Shown here: piece after piece, positions 1-6,233 of the stretch | Numbering within the stretch: position 1 is the stretch's first letter | Layout: the number at the start of each line of letters is the position of its first letter | Assembly: GCA_900754285.1 (NCBI GenBank) | Contig: CAAECB010000076.1 | Coordinates: forward strand, 1 to 26,737 | Length of the DNA: 26,737 nt | DNA from: Clostridia bacterium | GTDB taxonomy: Bacteria; Bacillota; Clostridia; TANB77; CAG-508 | Reading direction: 5' to 3' | Notes under the pieces: model-generated | What the model saw: the letters and a program-made list of their open reading frames with translations, nothing else | Told to the model about the DNA's origin: nothing | Database searches by the model: none | Program-made: the position numbers and the translations under genes

Positions 1-45
1 TCAGTAGGGCTTAAGCCCAGAAAAGCCAGAAGAAAAGCCTTCTAG
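1..45 (+). CDS. C-terminal tail of a probable IS200/IS605 TnpB-like protein (partial)
   Basis: The window opens inside a reading frame that ends SVGLKPRKARRKAF-stop at 43-45. A short, strongly basic tail of this kind, followed within a dozen bases by a perfect hairpin, is what the 3' end of a TnpB gene and the right end of an IS200/IS605-family element look like. TnpB is the RNA-guided endonuclease of these elements, and the 3' end of its gene normally also encodes the scaffold of its guide RNA (omega RNA). Only 14 residues are visible, with no catalytic or zinc-finger motif, so the assignment rests on the tail plus the hairpin. It could be the end of another basic protein. Confidence 0.4.
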   Translation, partial: SVGLKPRKARRKAF

Positions 46-55
46 GCTAAGAACA

Positions 56-78
56 AACCACGTGTTTTACACGTGGTT
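56..78. mobile_element. Probable right-end hairpin of an IS200/IS605-type element
   Basis: A perfect 10-bp inverted repeat, AACCACGTGT with a TTT loop and ACACGTGGTT. It lies 10 bases after the stop codon of the probable TnpB tail; a smaller hairpin (GCCT-TCT-AGGC) precedes it. IS200/IS605 elements carry subterminal imperfect or perfect hairpins instead of terminal inverted repeats. On the minus strand the same hairpin is followed by TGTTCTT, so it may also serve as a weak terminator for the micropeptide gene at 87-197. The left end of the element is outside the window. Confidence 0.45.
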
Positions 79-86
79 ATGATTGT

Positions 87-197
87 CTATTTGCTTAAAA
101 TTATAACCAGTATAATTAAGGCAAATACTATAATAGTTTCGACAATTATAACAAATAAAAGTAAGTATATTATTTCTAATAAAACAACTTCTATCAT
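87..197 (-). CDS. 36-residue hydrophobic micropeptide, possible toxin-like membrane peptide
   Basis: A minus-strand ORF of 36 residues starting MIEVVLLEIIYLLLFVIIVE and ending VIILSK. It is almost entirely Ile/Leu/Val with two Glu near the N-terminus, one in the middle and a single Lys at the end, so it should form one transmembrane helix. The start is supported by a strong AGGAGGTGG Shine-Dalgarno about 7 bases upstream and by a consensus promoter (281-309). The predicted 5' leader of about 75 nt contains small hairpins (ACAAC-TTAT-GTTGT and GTGG-TTTG-CCAC), and CCAC segments could pair with the GGTGG of the ribosome-binding site. Short hydrophobic peptides with structured leaders are typical of type I toxins, but I recognise no family, and no antisense RNA promoter is convincing. 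Function unknown. Confidence 0.5.
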   Translation of the reverse strand: MIEVVLLEIIYLLLFVIIVETIIVFALIILVIILSK

Positions 198-280
198 AGT
201 ACCACCTCCTCACTCACAACATAAGTTGTGGATTAAAAGTGGCAAACCACATCTGCTTATTCCCATTTCCTATGTTAAAT

Positions 281-309
281 AGTATAGCATGGGAAATAAT
301 AAAAATCAA
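281..309 (-). promoter_or_regulatory. Vegetative promoter for the 36-residue peptide
   Basis: Read on the minus strand: TTGATT (304-309), 17-base spacer, TATACT (281-286). Predicted start near 274, about 77 bases upstream of the peptide's ATG. Confidence 0.6.
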
Positions 310-353
310 CACTTAAGAACAAGATTTTGTGGTAACTTTTTTGAAGAAATTTA

Positions 354-381
354 TTGCAATTTATAAAAAATATGATATACT
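354..381 (+). promoter_or_regulatory. Vegetative promoter ahead of a structured leader
   Basis: TTGCAA (354-359), 16-base spacer, TATACT (376-381). It fires into a stretch without an intact gene (see 391-500). Confidence 0.5.
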
Positions 382-390
382 TTAATAAAT

Positions 391-500
391 TGGTTGATAT
401 TTGTATCAATCGTTATGAGAGCCAAAAAGTTGTAGATAACTACTTCGTTGGCACCATACTTGGAAAACCATATAAGCATTGAAAAATCAATATTTTATAG
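391..500 (+). other. Series of small hairpins downstream of a promoter, no intact ORF
   Basis: Three stem-loops follow the promoter at 354-381: TTGATA-TTTG-TATCAA near 394-409; a longer one with outer arms GCCAA/TTGGC and inner arms GTAG-ATAA-CTAC near 421-452; and ATTG-AAAAAT-CAAT near 478-491. This could be a small RNA or the leader of the decayed gene that follows. No known riboswitch or RNA class is recognised. Together with 198-353 and 501-786 this is a gene-poor region. Confidence 0.25.
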
Positions 501-532
501 GGGCTATTTTAAAAAAAGTAAGCATTAGGTAA

Positions 533-759
533 GCAATAAATTTAATTAAGAAAAATCCAACTATTACATAAGTAGAAATGGCTAAAATACTTGATTTAAC
601 AAGAAATGACATATCATATAATATTAAAATTCTAAAAGAAAAAGGCATAATTGAAAGAGTTGGTCTTATAAAAATGAAAGTTGGAAAATAAATATATTAG
701 ATAATGGTAGAAAGAAATGTATTACAGAGGTAATTAAATTGAAATATAAAAATATATAG
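533..759 (+). pseudogene. Remnant of a C-terminal winged-helix domain (AAA_4/transcriptional-regulator type)
   Basis: Conceptual translation gives NPTIT-stop-VEMAKILDLTRNDISYNIKILKEKGIIERVGLIK, then a +1 shift continues NESWKINILDNGRKKCITEV to a stop at 757-759. The motif (kNPkITq.ELAe.L..sr..is..Ik.LkekGiIeRvGs.k.G.W) is the winged helix that ends many AlbA/AAA_4 ATP-binding proteins and some Fic or ArsR-like regulators. One in-frame TAA (568-570) stands where a Gln codon (CAA) is usual, and one frameshift lies near 675. The N-terminal part is missing. Debris of a lost accessory gene next to the IS end. Confidence 0.6.
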
Positions 760-786
760 TTTTGTAGAGCGAAAGGATAGAATAAT

Positions 787-1188
787 ATGGATACTGTTTT
801 TGAAATTTTTTATATTATATTTTGTATATCACTTGTTATATGGATTTGTTATGATATTATAAATGTAATTATTAAGAAAAACACATATAATGCTGTGGAA
901 GCAGAAGTATGGAAACATGAATCTGTACCTAGACAAAGCCATGATGATATGACAACTTATAAAATTAAATTAAAATATATGTATGAGAATAAAGAAAATT
1001 TTTACTCAACAAAATGGTCAAGTAATTTTTTACTTCCTAAAGTAGGAACTAAAATAAAGATATACATAAATCCTAATGAAACATCAAAGATTTTTTTTAT
1101 AGAACCGAAGATGTTTATTTTTTTTATATTGTTTCGATTGGCTTTTATAATACCTTTGATTGAAAAAATATTAGAAAAGGTCAATTGA
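787..1188 (+). CDS. DUF3592-like small membrane protein
   Basis: A 133-residue protein with an N-terminal transmembrane helix (about residues 5-28), a middle beta-rich domain and a C-terminal hydrophobic segment (about 106-126). The middle segment EAEVWKHE...TYKIKLKYMYENKENFYSTKWSSN...LLPKVGTKIKIYINPNETSKIFF follows the DUF3592 pattern: the polypeptide chain leaves the membrane, a 'v.a.V' strand, 'Y...v.Y.y.g..y', and the 'vG..v.VyyNP.nP' signature. Function of the family is unknown. The start follows GCGAAAGGA at a normal distance. It lies 50 bases ahead of the next ORF and could be cotranscribed with it. No homologous pairing or enzymatic motif is visible. Confidence 0.65.
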   Translation: MDTVFEIFYIIFCISLVIWICYDIINVIIKKNTYNAVEAEVWKHESVPRQSHDDMTTYKIKLKYMYENKENFYSTKWSSNFLLPKVGTKIKIYINPNETSKIFFIEPKMFIFFILFRLAFIIPLIEKILEKVN

Positions 1189-1238
1189 AAAAGTAAAATT
1201 TATTTAAAAAAGTAATACAAAAGAAAGGGGTGAAAAAT

Positions 1239-1928
1239 ATGGAAGAAAAGAAAGCTATAAAGATTAGTTTCTCAACTTTTTTCTTAATTATTACAATTAT
1301 TGCTATAGGAATTATGGGATTTTTTATTTATAAATTAAATTACGATAAAACAAAAGTTACAGCGCAAGTTAATGAATTAAGTAACAGGGTATCATTATTA
1401 GAGAGTACTAAAAAAGAGCCAACAATTATTGAAAAAACAAATACTAATGCTGAAATAACAAAAAACAATTCAGATAGTGTAGTGGATAATACTAAAAGTG
1501 CTTACTCATATGATAATATAAAAGGATTATATAAATATAACAAAAAATTAAATGCTGATAGTACTGCTCAATATGAATTATGTTTATTAGATAATGGAAC
1601 ATTTAGTTATCATTATATGACTGAATTTGATCATGCATTATGGGGAAACTATATAATAGTTAATGATGAAATAATTCTTAACCAACTTTTTACAACTGAA
1701 TCAGATGTTGGAATACATGCAATAGAAGAAGGAAAAATAAAATTAAAAATAAACTCAGATGGAACAATAACTGATACAAATGAATTGCTTAATGTTGAAG
1801 CAAAATACAAGAAGCTATTTAAAGAAATAAAGTTAGAAAAATCATCCAATAAAGATGATATTGATGTATTGAATAATACTAGCATAAATAAACAAATAAA
1901 GTTTACATTATCAATGTTTAGTAATTAA
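1239..1928 (+). CDS. Membrane-anchored extracytoplasmic protein of unknown function
   Basis: 229 residues from ATG 1239. The frame is open from a GTG at 1230, but that codon overlaps the AAAGGGG ribosome-binding site, so the ATG eight bases past that site is preferred. A short cytoplasmic KEKK-like tail is followed by one transmembrane helix (about residues 11-30), a short coiled-coil stretch (about 35-55, KVTAQVNELSNRVSLLES), a Lys/Thr/Asn-rich linker, and a C-terminal domain (about 90-200) containing GLYKYNKKL, LCLLDNGTFSYHY and LWGNYIIVNDEIIL. That last pattern resembles small lipocalin-like or META-like beta domains found in many clostridial unknowns. No enzyme motif. Possibly an operon with the DUF3592-like gene upstream. 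Confidence 0.6.
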   Translation: MEEKKAIKISFSTFFLIITIIAIGIMGFFIYKLNYDKTKVTAQVNELSNRVSLLESTKKEPTIIEKTNTNAEITKNNSDSVVDNTKSAYSYDNIKGLYKYNKKLNADSTAQYELCLLDNGTFSYHYMTEFDHALWGNYIIVNDEIILNQLFTTESDVGIHAIEEGKIKLKINSDGTITDTNELLNVEAKYKKLFKEIKLEKSSNKDDIDVLNNTSINKQIKFTLSMFSN

Positions 1929-1944
1929 TTTTAAAAAATGAAGA

Positions 1945-1980
1945 AATGGAGCGATAATTGAAGTTATCACTCCATTTTTT
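1945..1980. terminator. Bidirectional intrinsic terminator between convergent genes
   Basis: Stem ATGGAG-c-GATAA / TTATC-a-CTCCAT followed by TTTTTT on the plus strand; on the minus strand the hairpin is preceded by A's and followed by TTTCTTCATTTTTT. It sits between the plus-strand unknown gene and the minus-strand radical SAM gene, whose stop codon it abuts. Confidence 0.75.
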
Positions 1981-2914
1981 AAAAATATAATCCTTGATAT
2001 AAATTGTTTTCTAACATTAATTTATCAAAACCATTAAGAACCCATTTTTTGTGTAAATTCCACTCTGGTGCAACAAGCAAATCTTTAGGAGCATCACCAG
2101 AAATACGATGAATAACAATATCTGGAGAAATATGAGTGATAATATATGTTAAGTTATCTAAATAAAAATCTAGAGAAATTGGTTCATATTTGCCAGAATA
2201 ATACCAGTCAGCTAAAATAGTATTTTTTACAACATAAGTTGAATGGATTTTTATGCCTTGAATTTTGTGATTATTTAAAAATTTAACAGTATTTTCTATA
2301 TCTTTTTTTGTTTCGTTTGGTAATCCAACCATAATATGTGCAACAATATCAATATCATATTTATTTAAAATTGAAACTGCATTAGTAAAATCTTTTGAGG
2401 TATATCCTCGACAAATTAATTTTCCTGTAATATCATTTGAAGTTTGTAAACCAAGCTCTACACAAACATAATATTTATAAGTGTAACTTTTTAATAATTT
2501 GGCAATATCTTCATTAATACAGTCAGGGCGTGTGGCGATTTCTAATCCAACTATTCTAGGGTCAATTAAAGCAGCATCATATTTGGCTTTTAGATTTTCA
2601 ATTGAATCATATGTATTTGTAAAGTTTTGAAAGTATGCAATGAATTTATTGGCACGGCTAGCTTTATAACTTGAAAAATAGTTGTGGATTTGCGAGGTTA
2701 TAGAATCAATACTATTTTGTATGTGGTTGCATGGAATGTGTTCCCCTGAACCTCGTTCACTACAAAAAATACATCCTGTTGTTCCAATGGTTCCGTCTCG
2801 ATTTGGACAGGTGAAATTTCCATCAATACATATTTTTAGTGTTCTTTCACCGAATTTGTTTTTTAAGTAATTGTTTAGGTGTTTATATCTTTCTTTTGAA
2901 ATTGAAGTACTCAT
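1979..2914 (-). CDS. TIGR01212 family radical SAM protein (YtqA-like)
   Basis: 311 residues, the usual length for the family. The iron-sulfur cysteines are in the order typical of TIGR01212: FTCPNRDGTIGTTGCIFC, that is C36-x11-C48-x2-C51, instead of the commoner CxxxCxxC. Other family marks are FIAYFQNFTNTY (about 95-106), VGLEIATRPDC (about 127-137), YVCVELGLQTSND, HIMVGLPNET and the C-terminal VAPEWNLHKKWVLNGFD. Members are distant relatives of Elp3/coproporphyrinogen-type radical SAM enzymes; the substrate is not established. The start follows AGAAAGGA, nine bases away, and a consensus promoter at 2940-2968. It stands alone, convergent with the plus-strand gene upstream in the window. Confidence 0.9.
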   Translation of the reverse strand: MSTSISKERYKHLNNYLKNKFGERTLKICIDGNFTCPNRDGTIGTTGCIFCSERGSGEHIPCNHIQNSIDSITSQIHNYFSSYKASRANKFIAYFQNFTNTYDSIENLKAKYDAALIDPRIVGLEIATRPDCINEDIAKLLKSYTYKYYVCVELGLQTSNDITGKLICRGYTSKDFTNAVSILNKYDIDIVAHIMVGLPNETKKDIENTVKFLNNHKIQGIKIHSTYVVKNTILADWYYSGKYEPISLDFYLDNLTYIITHISPDIVIHRISGDAPKDLLVAPEWNLHKKWVLNGFDKLMLENNLYQGLYF

Positions 2915-2939
2915 ATATTATTTCCTTTCTTGTTGTTAC

Positions 2940-2968
2940 ATTATATATAATATAAGTTTGATTGTCAA
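2940..2968 (-). promoter_or_regulatory. Consensus promoter of the TIGR01212 radical SAM gene
   Basis: On the minus strand: TTGACA (2963-2968), 17-base spacer, TATAAT (2940-2945). Perfect matches to the vegetative consensus. It begins only about 20 bases from the edge of the 300-bp repeat. Confidence 0.8.
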
Positions 2969-2984
2969 AGAGAAAATTGAAATT

Positions 2985-3283
2985 TGATGCTTTTGGGGAC
3001 GGACTCAAAAAGCATTAATGATAAATATATTAAAATAATAAATGTTATATGACTTAATAATTTTTTCGGTTCAATACACAAACTAAAAATTTCTAAAACA
3101 AAATAATGGAATCCTTCAGCTTAGTCCTCACTTCGTTCGACGTGAAGTTCTTCTATCATTTTGTTTAAGAAATTCTAAGATTGTTCCAATCACATTCAAA
3201 AATTATTTTACCATATAACATTTATTATTCTTTATATAATTTGAGAAAGTAGTGTTTTTTTGCTCCGACCCCAAAAACACTAT
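2985..3283. repeat. Hairpin-bounded 300-bp palindromic repeat, copy 1
   Basis: Nearly the same sequence recurs at 18187-18489. The left boundary hairpin (2987-3015) has arms ATGCTTTT/AAAAGCAT around loop GGGGACGGACTCA; the right boundary hairpin (3250-3282) has arms TAGTGTTTTT/AAAAACACTA around TTGCTCCGACCCC, the same kind of loop in inverted orientation. Inside, an 18-bp perfect inverted repeat (3034-3051 with 3212-3229, AATAATAAATGTTATATG) closes a long imperfect stem whose apex includes CTTCAGCTTAG...CACTTCGTTCGACGTGAAG. No ORF of note. The structure suggests a non-autonomous, MITE-like or REP-like mobile element, or a large structured RNA. It fills the gap between the divergent radical SAM and symporter genes. 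Confidence 0.8.
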
Positions 3284-3303
3284 TAAAAAATTTCATAAAA
3301 AAC

Positions 3304-3332
3304 TTGCAAATAGAATAAAATTGATATATAAT
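3304..3332 (+). promoter_or_regulatory. Promoter of the dicarboxylate symporter gene
   Basis: TTGCAA (3304-3309), 17-base spacer, TATAAT (3327-3332). Start predicted near 3339. Confidence 0.7.
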
Positions 3333-3342
3333 GAAAAAAATC

Positions 3343-3366
3343 CTAGAGATATAATTATATTTCTAG
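3343..3366. promoter_or_regulatory. 24-bp palindrome just after the predicted transcription start
   Basis: CTAGAGATATAA/TTATATTTCTAG is symmetrical at 11 of 12 position pairs and lies at about +5 to +28 of the symporter transcript. It could be a repressor operator or a 5'-end hairpin. No regulator is identified. Confidence 0.35.
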
Positions 3367-3395
3367 TTGCCTTTCTTTAGAAAAGAGGTAGTATT

Positions 3396-4667
3396 ATGAA
3401 AAAATTTTTATCAAATTACAAGTCAACAATAATACTTTTAGCTGCAATAATTGTTGGCGCAATCATTGGAATCATATTTCAAGAAAAAGCAGCAGTTTTA
3501 AAACCCTTAGGAGACCTATTTTTAAATCTATTACTGGTCATAATAGTCCCTTTAATCTTTTTAACAATCACAACATCAATAACAAAAATGAAAACACCTA
3601 AAAGACTAGGAAAAATCATGGTGACAATAATAGTAACTTTTGTTGTTACTTCTATAATAGCAGTATTTGTAGGTTTTGCAAGTACATATTTTGTGAAATT
3701 AGTAAATCCAGAGGATGGAGAAAAAATAAAGCAAACATTAGAGCAAGATGTAGGAACAGATGATGTAACTGAAGAAGCAGATGATGAGCCTACAATAGCA
3801 GAGAGAACAGTTAATTTATTGACTGTAAATGATTTTTCAAAATTGCTTTCAAAAGATAATATAATAGCAGTTTTGGTATTTTCAATTTTATTTGGTGTTG
3901 CTATAAATATGGCTGGAGAAAAAGGAGAACCAGTAAAAGAATTTGTACAGTCTGCAAATGAAGTAGTTGCAAATATAGTTAAAATTATAATGTATTATGC
4001 TCCTATAGGTTTAGGTTGCTATTTTGCAGCTTTTGTAGGAAGTTTTGGAGCTTCTATTGCAGTTGGTTATTTAAAAACTTTTGTTGTATATACAATAGTA
4101 GCTATAGCTTTTTATTTTGTAATGTATACAATATATGCATGGATAGCAGGAGGAACAAGGGGAATAAAAGCATTTTGGAAAAATGCAATACCATCAACTT
4201 TAACAGCATTGGCAACATGTTCTAGTGCAGCATCAATACCAGTTAATATTGAATGTAGTAAAAAAATGGGAGTCCCAGAAGATATTGCGGAAACTACAAT
4301 ACCTTTAGGAACAAGTTTTCATAAAGATGGTTCAATTATAGGTTCAGTATTTAAAATAATGTTTTTAGTATGTTTATTTGGAACAAGTTTAGCTACAACT
4401 GGTGATGTGATGGGTGTATTAGGAATTGCGTTATTAGCAAATCTATTAGTTACAGCTGTTCCAATAGGTGGGGGAACAATTTCTGAAATGTTAATTATAA
4501 CAATGATGGGATATCCAGTAGCAGCTTTACCAATTTTAACAATGATTGCTACAATAATTGATGCACCAGCAACAGCTCTAAATGTTGTAGGTGATACAGT
4601 TTCTTCAATGATGGTTGCAAGAGTAGTTGATGGCAAAGATTGGATGGATAAAACAGCTGAAAAATAG
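3396..4667 (+). CDS. Dicarboxylate/amino acid:cation symporter (DAACS/SDF family)
   Basis: 423 residues with the alternating hydrophobic pattern of the family. It takes up dicarboxylates or acidic/neutral amino acids with Na+ or H+. Family marks are the serine-rich HP1 tip CSSAASIPVN (about 274-283), the HP2 segment IGGGTISEMLII (about 359-370), and the TM8 motif NVVGDTVSS (about 395-403) with the substrate-binding Asp. The TM7 signature, NMDGT in glutamate transporters, reads FHKDGS here (about 306-311), so the cation site or substrate range may differ. A charged insert VGTDDVTEEADDEPTIAE (about 115-133) lies in the loop after TM3. Substrate cannot be read from sequence. Single-gene unit: own promoter upstream and terminator at 4751-4800. 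Confidence 0.88.
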   Translation: MKKFLSNYKSTIILLAAIIVGAIIGIIFQEKAAVLKPLGDLFLNLLLVIIVPLIFLTITTSITKMKTPKRLGKIMVTIIVTFVVTSIIAVFVGFASTYFVKLVNPEDGEKIKQTLEQDVGTDDVTEEADDEPTIAERTVNLLTVNDFSKLLSKDNIIAVLVFSILFGVAINMAGEKGEPVKEFVQSANEVVANIVKIIMYYAPIGLGCYFAAFVGSFGASIAVGYLKTFVVYTIVAIAFYFVMYTIYAWIAGGTRGIKAFWKNAIPSTLTALATCSSAASIPVNIECSKKMGVPEDIAETTIPLGTSFHKDGSIIGSVFKIMFLVCLFGTSLATTGDVMGVLGIALLANLLVTAVPIGGGTISEMLIITMMGYPVAALPILTMIATIIDAPATALNVVGDTVSSMMVARVVDGKDWMDKTAEK

Positions 4668-4750
4668 TTATATTTTAGTTGTGTTAATTTTAAAATTTTA
4701 TTAGAGACAAAAAATAGATTAAAGAAAAAATTAAAAAGGGTAAAAAAATA

Positions 4751-4800
4751 GTGAGCCTCAAATATTAGATTGAAATGTTTAATATTTGAGGTTCATTTTT
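4751..4800. terminator. Bidirectional terminator between symporter and dGTPase genes
   Basis: A long stem, GTGAGCCTCAAATATTA paired with TAATATTTGAGGTTCA, followed by TTTTTAA on the plus strand and CTATTTTTTTACCC on the minus strand. It separates two convergent genes. Confidence 0.8.
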
Positions 4801-4841
4801 AATGTATAATTGTATTTTGTTATATTTTTTGTTAAAAAGTT

Positions 4842-6044
4842 CTAAAATCCAATAATTTCTTGATAAGCTTCTATAGCAAAATGGTCAGTCATGCCAGAAA
4901 TGTAGTATAAAATACAATGGCAAAAATCTTTTTCATTATTGGAAGAAAATAAAATAGTGTTTTTATGTGATTTTTTATTACCAAAATCATAATACATATT
5001 TACAAAGCCTTTAAAACTATTACCAAGTTTAGGATAAACAAGACAAAGCTTATTTAAACTAGATTGTAAATCATTAGAATAATAAGATTTTAAAACATTA
5101 TATATTTCATTTAGGACAACTTCAAAATATCTAATAGAAGGTTGAATTTTATCACAAAAATAAATATTTTTGTAATTAAAAGCTTTTAATTTATTTAACA
5201 ATTTAAGAGATTTATCTGAAAAACATAAGCCATTATCAAAAGAAGAATTCATACATAAATTATAAATTAAGCCATTTATTACATTAGTATTGTTTATATT
5301 TTTAAGAGAATCTATACCAAGTAAATTATGAAGTTCATTGGTACAATCATTTAAAATCCCAAGAGTAATGCCATCTTCGATGTCACGACAAACATATGAA
5401 ATTTTATCTGAAATTTTAACAACACAACCTTCCCAAGTGTAAGGGGCAAACTGATTTGGTTTTGTATAATCTTTTAAATCAATAAACTCGGTTCTAGGTT
5501 TAAGAGAGTTTTCGTCAATTTCACCACAATGAGATATAATACCATCTCTAACTCCATAAGTTAGATTCATGTTTTGTTTGCAATTGTCAGAGTCTTCTAA
5601 TAGTTCAATAAAATCAACAAAGTCTAGGCCATTTTTTTCGTGCCAAAAACTAAATCCTAAATCTCGCATAGAAATAGTGGATAGAATTTTTTCGCCTGCA
5701 TGTCCAAAAGGACTGTGGCCTAAATCATGTGCAACAGCAATGGCATGTGTTAAATTAGTATTTAATCCTAAATATTGTGCAATTGTATGACTAATAGAAT
5801 CAACATGTGTTACATGCTCAATTCTTGTGCAAATATGATCATTGTCTGGAGAGAAAAATACTTGGGTTTTGTGCTTTAAACGGCGATATGCTGTAGAATT
5901 AATTATACGATTGTAGTCTCGTTCAAAAATGTCTCTTAAATCAGTATCTCTTTGGTATAAAGGTTTAGCACGAGAAATTATATTTTCCCAATTTGGATTA
6001 TTTGGAGTAGCTGCATATTTTGCAAATTTTTTTGTAGAATTCAT
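4842..6044 (-). CDS. dgt: Deoxyguanosinetriphosphate triphosphohydrolase-like HD protein
   Basis: 400 residues from ATG at 6044. A TTG seven codons earlier also opens the frame, but it overlaps the GGAAAGGA ribosome-binding site. Dgt-like enzymes cleave dNTPs to deoxynucleoside and tripolyphosphate and so trim the nucleotide pool. HD-domain residues are in place: RRLKHKTQV, RIEHVTHVDSISHTIA (metal His), and AHDLGHSPFGHAGE with the defining HD pair, then the later ISDKISYVCRDIEDGI Asp. C-terminal region and length fit the family, though it is on the short side. A five-base-spaced micro-ORF (MILL) starts inside the Shine-Dalgarno region and its TGA overlaps the ATG. Divergent from tmk, which is another dNTP enzyme. 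Confidence 0.85.
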   Translation of the reverse strand: MNSTKKFAKYAATPNNPNWENIISRAKPLYQRDTDLRDIFERDYNRIINSTAYRRLKHKTQVFFSPDNDHICTRIEHVTHVDSISHTIAQYLGLNTNLTHAIAVAHDLGHSPFGHAGEKILSTISMRDLGFSFWHEKNGLDFVDFIELLEDSDNCKQNMNLTYGVRDGIISHCGEIDENSLKPRTEFIDLKDYTKPNQFAPYTWEGCVVKISDKISYVCRDIEDGITLGILNDCTNELHNLLGIDSLKNINNTNVINGLIYNLCMNSSFDNGLCFSDKSLKLLNKLKAFNYKNIYFCDKIQPSIRYFEVVLNEIYNVLKSYYSNDLQSSLNKLCLVYPKLGNSFKGFVNMYYDFGNKKSHKNTILFSSNNEKDFCHCILYYISGMTDHFAIEAYQEIIGF

Positions 6045-6118
6045 AATAATATCATTCCTTTCCAATTTTTTTAGATATATAGTAATAAATTTTTAAAATA
6101 TTAATCATTAAAAAACAA

Positions 6119-6146
6119 TTGACTTTTAAATCTTATGTAGTATAAT
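6119..6146 (+). promoter_or_regulatory. Strong promoter of tmk
   Basis: TTGACT (6119-6124), 16-base spacer, TATAAT (6141-6146). Start predicted near 6153, inside the palindrome described next. Confidence 0.75.
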
Positions 6147-6170
6147 TTTTATATCACAATTATACTACAT
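6135..6170. promoter_or_regulatory. 13-bp perfect inverted repeat over the tmk -10 and start site
   Basis: ATGTAGTATAATT and AATTATACTACAT are exact reverse complements separated by 10 bases. The left arm contains the promoter's TATAAT, so a dimeric repressor binding here would block polymerase. A transcript starting in the loop would not form the hairpin, which favours a DNA-level operator over an RNA hairpin. It might also serve the divergent dgt gene. Confidence 0.45.
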
Positions 6171-6233
6171 AAAGGATAAAAAATATAGCGAACAAATAAA
6201 AAAATAAATGTATATATGAATGGAGGAGAACTC

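Noticed and set aside
129..134. TATAAT on the plus strand, a possible antisense RNA promoter for the micropeptide
   Set aside because: No acceptable -35 box at 16-18 bases upstream.
73..282. 69-residue plus-strand ORF after the IS end
   Set aside because: It has no ribosome-binding site, starts within the IS hairpin and is antisense to the minus-strand micropeptide unit, which has a promoter and a strong Shine-Dalgarno.
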